Assembly (NCBI RefSeq): GCF_040095835.1
Contig: NZ_JBBMFT010000002.1
Location: 1 to 64,000, forward strand
Direction: 5' to 3'
DNA from: Flavonifractor hominis
GTDB taxonomy: Bacteria > Bacillota > Clostridia > Oscillospirales > Oscillospiraceae
DNA: 64,000 nucleotides
The position numbers and the translations under genes were made by a program. The notes under the pieces were generated by a model. It saw only the letters and a list, made by a program, of their open reading frames with translations, was not told the origin of the DNA and searched no databases. Shown here one piece after another: positions 60,175 through 64,000 of the stretch (the stretch's first letter is position 1; every line of letters starts with the position of its first letter).

Positions 60175-63163
60175 CCTAACTGAATTACAAAACCTTGTAG
60201 ATCGTTTCCATGCCAGTATTGACTTCTATAAGGATGCAAGAAATGCTTATAATGAGCATTCTTGCCGAATTGAATACATTGATCCTCTGTTAAAACTCTT
60301 GGGTTGGGATGTTGCAAATGAAAAAGGGTTGGCACCTCAGTATCGAGAAGTTATTGCGGAGAATTATTCTACCCGAACCGATCGGCCTGACTATACCATT
60401 ACGCTCAGGGGTGTGCCTAAATTCTTTGTAGAAGCAAAGAAGCCTGCGGTGGATATTACCAGAGATGCAGATCCGGCAATCCAGACCAGAAAGTACGGTT
60501 GGAACGCAAAGCATCGTCTGGCTGTTCTCACGAATTTTGAATATCTGGCAATCTACGATACCTGCCATATTGCTCACGAAGATGACGGATGTGCTGTAGC
60601 AAGATATCGACTGTATCATTACACTGAGTATGTAGAAAAGATTGAAGAAATTGTAGGGTTGATTGCAAGAGACACCGTTTACTCTGGTGATTTTGATGCT
60701 TATTTGGATGCAAACTTCCCTGCAACCGGAGGACAAACCCAGCAGGTTGATACACTGTTTCTTTCTCAAATCAACGAATGGCGTGTGGCTCTTAGCAACG
60801 AACTGTATGCTCAGGGTGGCCGCTATGCGTCGTTAGAAGTGTTAAACGATGTTGTTCAGGAGTTTATTAACCAAATCGTTTTCCTGAGAATTTGTGAAGA
60901 TAAGAATCTGCCGCTGTATCACAAGTTGAAAGACACCATTACAGATGCCGATCAACTGCAATCCAAACTGGAGGAATTGTTCCGTTCTGCTGATCGACGC
61001 TACAATTCTGGTATGTTTTCCGGTGAAGACATTATTTTCGATCTTTCCTGCGAAGTTATTAAGGACATGATCGAGGATTTGTATTATCCCCAGAGTCCTT
61101 ATTTGTTTAATATTATCGAGCCGAATTTGCTTGGCAAGATTTACGAGATATTCTTAACCGAACAATTAGTGCTGCTCGAAAATAATACCATTGGTCTTGG
61201 CAAGAAGAAAGATTGCCAGAACAGATCTGTTGTTACGACACCCACGGAAATCGTCAAATATATGGTCGATAAAACACTTTCCAATGTGTGTGAAGGAAAA
61301 ACTCCTTCTGAGATTTTGAATGTCAGTGTTGCTGATATTGCTTGCGGCTCTGGTATTTTCTTGGAAGAAGCATTTGCCTATTTGCAGGATTACTGCGTGC
61401 AATGGTATATCAGCAACGGGCAGACAGATCATTTAATTGAGACGGGCATTGACTTGTATAAACTGCCCCTCCAAGAGAAAAAAGACATTCTTTGTTCCTG
61501 CATTTTCGGCATAGATATTGACATCCATGCTGTCGAAGTTGCTAAGTTCTCTTTGTTAATTAAGCTAATTGAAGATGAAACTGCACCTTCTGTGGCGGAG
61601 GTTGTCCCGATTCTCCCTGATTTGGGTGACAACATCCAATTTGGAAACTCCCTTGTCAGCCATACCGAATTGAATGGAATTAGCGGTGCCAACCATCAGC
61701 TGATGGAGATTGTCCCCTTTGATTGGAACGGAATTAACAACGGATGCGGATTTGATGTAATTATCGGCAATCCTCCGTATGTGAATACCGAGGGAATGCA
61801 CGCATTGTTGCCGAGTGCAGAAGTGGAAGTCTATAAAAAGAAGTACAAGACATCGCATAAGCAATTTGACAAGTACTTTATTTTCATAGAGCAGGCAATC
61901 AATAAGATCAACGAAAATGGCTTGGTATGCTATATTGTACCCAATAAATTTTTCAAGATTGGTGCTGGCGAGAAATTGCGTAGCTTGATTGCAAAAGAAC
62001 GAATGCTCGTCAGTCTGGATGACTTTGGTGATGCCCAACTGTTTGAGGATAAAACCATTTACAGCTCGATCATTTTACTTTCCAAGGCGAAGCAGACGAG
62101 TTTTGTTTACAGCAGCGTTGATTCTGCTAACAAACTGTGGGCAGGAGAAGAAGTGAGTTCCATTGAGCTTAATTCTTCCGTATTGAACAAGCTGCCATGG
62201 AGATTGACAACTGACTTTGAGTTTTTGACAATGCTCCAGAGGTTGGATGAAGTATCTGTCCCCATTACAAAACACGCAGAGATATTTAACGGCATTCAGA
62301 CAAGTGCAGAAAGGCCAACGCCCATATATTGGTTCTCCTCAGACGAAATTGTGTCCGAATATGCCGATACTGTTGAAATTAGCAGGGATGGCAATAATTA
62401 TACTATTGAGAAGGCCTTGCTTCGCCCTTATTTTAAGCCAACAAAAAAAGCCGAGAAGGGCCTGAATTCGTATAGTGTTCTTGCGACTGACAAGCAGATT
62501 ATTTTCCCCTACGATAACAACGGACATCTTATCCGCATAGATGAGATGCAAAGCAGTTATCCGGGAACATACGCTTATCTCTTAGAACATTATGATCGTC
62601 TGGTTCCTAAGTGCGTTTCCCGTGATGGAACTCGTGACGTTCCAAACGCCACTGCAGATACATGGTACCAGTATGGCAGAACACAAGCCTTGACCGCCTT
62701 TATTAACACACCCAAATTGATAGTTGGCGTGTTGAGCAAAGAACCCATGTATGCGATGGATACGAATGATATTCTGATTGCGTCAGGTGGTACTGCTGGA
62801 TATTGTGCAGTTAGCAAAAAAGATGGTAGTCCGTACGCACTTGAATACATCCAGGCATGGCTGTCAAACCCCATTACAGAGCGAATCTTGGAGATCGTAG
62901 GCAGCGATTTTGAAGGCGGATTTACTGCTCGTGGTACATTCGTTCTCTCTACACTACCCTTTGTTGAGTTGGATTTTGCCGTAGAAGAACAAAAAGCCAT
63001 TCACGACAGAGTGGTAGCAGCAAGTCGAGAGATTTACGAAATCAATGATGCACTGTCTGGCCGTCCCGCAAAGCGCATTGCAAATCTGTTGCAGAGACAG
63101 AAAGAAACACTTATCTCCGAGATTCAGGGATTGATTGATCGGGTATATAGACTCGATTATTAA
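60167..63163 (+). CDS. Restriction endonuclease-adenine methyltransferase fusion (type IIG-like)
   Basis: This 998-residue protein has an N-terminal nuclease-like domain with a PD-(D/E)xK layout (RPDYTI at about 73-78 and FFVEAKKP at about 87-94). A helical connector follows, then an N6-adenine methyltransferase domain with SAM motif VADIACGSGIFLEEAF (near 387) and catalytic motif NPPY (535-538). The C-terminal TaqI/Eco57I-type target-recognition region runs from about 680 to 998. This order matches single-chain restriction-modification enzymes of the Eco57I class. The ATG at 60167 gives the best domain start, and an in-frame ATG 45 bases upstream lacks a ribosome site. AT-rich composition marks it as acquired. 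A second methyltransferase gene follows 14 bases later. Confidence 0.88.
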   Translation: MTNLTELQNLVDRFHASIDFYKDARNAYNEHSCRIEYIDPLLKLLGWDVANEKGLAPQYREVIAENYSTRTDRPDYTITLRGVPKFFVEAKKPAVDITRDADPAIQTRKYGWNAKHRLAVLTNFEYLAIYDTCHIAHEDDGCAVARYRLYHYTEYVEKIEEIVGLIARDTVYSGDFDAYLDANFPATGGQTQQVDTLFLSQINEWRVALSNELYAQGGRYASLEVLNDVVQEFINQIVFLRICEDKNLPLYHKLKDTITDADQLQSKLEELFRSADRRYNSGMFSGEDIIFDLSCEVIKDMIEDLYYPQSPYLFNIIEPNLLGKIYEIFLTEQLVLLENNTIGLGKKKDCQNRSVVTTPTEIVKYMVDKTLSNVCEGKTPSEILNVSVADIACGSGIFLEEAFAYLQDYCVQWYISNGQTDHLIETGIDLYKLPLQEKKDILCSCIFGIDIDIHAVEVAKFSLLIKLIEDETAPSVAEVVPILPDLGDNIQFGNSLVSHTELNGISGANHQLMEIVPFDWNGINNGCGFDVIIGNPPYVNTEGMHALLPSAEVEVYKKKYKTSHKQFDKYFIFIEQAINKINENGLVCYIVPNKFFKIGAGEKLRSLIAKERMLVSLDDFGDAQLFEDKTIYSSIILLSKAKQTSFVYSSVDSANKLWAGEEVSSIELNSSVLNKLPWRLTTDFEFLTMLQRLDEVSVPITKHAEIFNGIQTSAERPTPIYWFSSDEIVSEYADTVEISRDGNNYTIEKALLRPYFKPTKKAEKGLNSYSVLATDKQIIFPYDNNGHLIRIDEMQSSYPGTYAYLLEHYDRLVPKCVSRDGTRDVPNATADTWYQYGRTQALTAFINTPKLIVGVLSKEPMYAMDTNDILIASGGTAGYCAVSKKDGSPYALEYIQAWLSNPITERILEIVGSDFEGGFTARGTFVLSTLPFVELDFAVEEQKAIHDRVVAASREIYEINDALSGRPAKRIANLLQRQKETLISEIQGLIDRVYRLDY

Positions 63164-63177
63164 GCGAGGTATTAACG

Positions 63178-64000
63178 ATGAGACTCAAAAAGGATAGTTC
63201 AGAACAGAAACTAAGAGGAGCGTATTATACGCCATTGCAGCTTGCAGATGCAATGGTGGAGCTTTTTGCGTCTCAAAATATCTCTACCGTCTTGGAACCA
63301 AGTTGCGGTGATGGAGTATTTCTTGATGCGCTACAGAACCTTAATCTTCTGAATAAGGTGGATAAACTAACAGCTGTTGAAATCGAACCTGACGAAGCCG
63401 AGAAAGTTCGTGATAGGTATTCTGAATTTGAACAAATCGAAGTATGCACCGAAGACTTTTTCGACTTCTATAATCGTGTTCTTGGCAAGGAACAGTACGA
63501 TTTAATTTTGGGCAATCCCCCTTATATTCGCTATCAATATCTGAAAGAAAGCCAGCGAGAAATGCAATCTCAAATTTTGACTTCGCATGGTATGAAAGCG
63601 AATAAATTGATAAATGCATGGGTTGCGTTTATCGTAGCTTGTGTACAGCTATTGTCCGAAAAAGGTAAGATAGCGTTTGTTATTCCAGCTGAGATACTTC
63701 AAGTTGCGTATGCGGAGGATCTGCGCCTATATTTGGCCAATAATCTTGCGAAAATCACTCTAATCACATTTGAACAGCTTGTGTTCCCTGACATCGAGCA
63801 AGAAGTCGTTGTGTTTATTGGCGAGAAAGGCGAAGAAGAAAAGGGTATTCGCATCATTGAAATGAATGACCTTAGCGGTTTCGCTCAGTTGGATCTGTCC
63901 CAAAATGGATTCCAGAAGATGCAGCATGTCAAGGAAAAGTGGACTAAGTATTTCGTAAACGCAGAAGAAATGGCACTCATTCAGGAACTTCGTGCAGACA
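63178..64000 (+). CDS. Eco57I/TaqI-like adenine methyltransferase, cut by window end
   Basis: This open frame runs off the window after 274 codons. It starts MRLKKDSSEQKLRGAYYTP, with the typical (G/R)xYYTP entry of N6-adenine methyltransferases, then SAM motif VLEPSCGDGVFLDAL near residue 40 and catalytic motif GNPPYIRYQY near residue 108. GCGAGG precedes the ATG. It lies 14 bases after the restriction-methyltransferase fusion, so the two are co-transcribed. It may pair with a separate endonuclease beyond the window, as in BsuBI/PstI-type systems, or act as a second specificity of the same system. Confidence 0.88.
   Translation, partial: MRLKKDSSEQKLRGAYYTPLQLADAMVELFASQNISTVLEPSCGDGVFLDALQNLNLLNKVDKLTAVEIEPDEAEKVRDRYSEFEQIEVCTEDFFDFYNRVLGKEQYDLILGNPPYIRYQYLKESQREMQSQILTSHGMKANKLINAWVAFIVACVQLLSEKGKIAFVIPAEILQVAYAEDLRLYLANNLAKITLITFEQLVFPDIEQEVVVFIGEKGEEEKGIRIIEMNDLSGFAQLDLSQNGFQKMQHVKEKWTKYFVNAEEMALIQELRAD

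Overview
The window is chromosomal DNA of a high-GC, spore-forming Firmicute. It most resembles the gut Oscillospiraceae (Flavonifractor / Lawsonibacter / Oscillibacter type). The reasons are spoIIE, a SpoIIQ-like LytM protein, a SleB-type cortex hydrolase and spoVT sequence, a class III fructose-1,6-bisphosphatase, a DUF4317 protein, two-subunit Fe-S fumarase and many S-layer-homology (SLH) surface proteins. No rRNA, tRNA or CRISPR array was seen.

Positions 1-30700 are mostly backbone. In order they hold: the end of an SDR dehydrogenase; a fumarase/tartrate dehydratase pair; a giant double-GH3 glycosidase with an SLH anchor; DUF4317; fbp; M18 aminopeptidase; an EF-G paralogue with a partial duplication of its 3' end; two sigma/anti-sigma pairs, one behind dusB; rubredoxin; spoIIE; a SpoIIQ-like protein; a TetR-MacA-MacB-type efflux operon; an SLH protein; and sleB. 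Many genes have readable sigma-A promoters with 17-bp spacers and strong terminators.

Positions 30757-40133 look like the remains of an integrative mobilizable element. A large serine recombinase runs in frame into the C-terminal 150 residues of SpoVT, so the element probably inserted inside spoVT. Behind it lie a RhuM gene, an uncharacterised four-gene module (HTH protein, Walker-B-only protein, HerA/VirB4-like ATPase, small protein) and a mobC-like gene. Only the first ten codons of the relaxase survive. They are joined to an amidoligase gene that has lost its start.

Positions 41695-51958 carry glycan-degradation genes: a decayed polysaccharide-lyase-8 gene with SLH repeats, a GntR/FCD regulator and a 2267-residue GH2 enzyme with three discoidin-like domains and SLH repeats. 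A 12-bp palindrome (CTAGAATTCTAG) sits over the regulator's own -10 and just upstream of GH2. A close relative occurs in front of the GH3 gene 43 kb away, which suggests one regulon.

Positions 52303-58708 form an operon of an XRE-type regulator, a membrane protein and a GLUG/SLH surface protein. From about 58709 the DNA is AT-rich and accessory: a possible short inverted-repeat element, TnpV and DUF6809-like genes, a small HTH gene, a 998-residue restriction-methyltransferase fusion and a second adenine methyltransferase cut by the window end.
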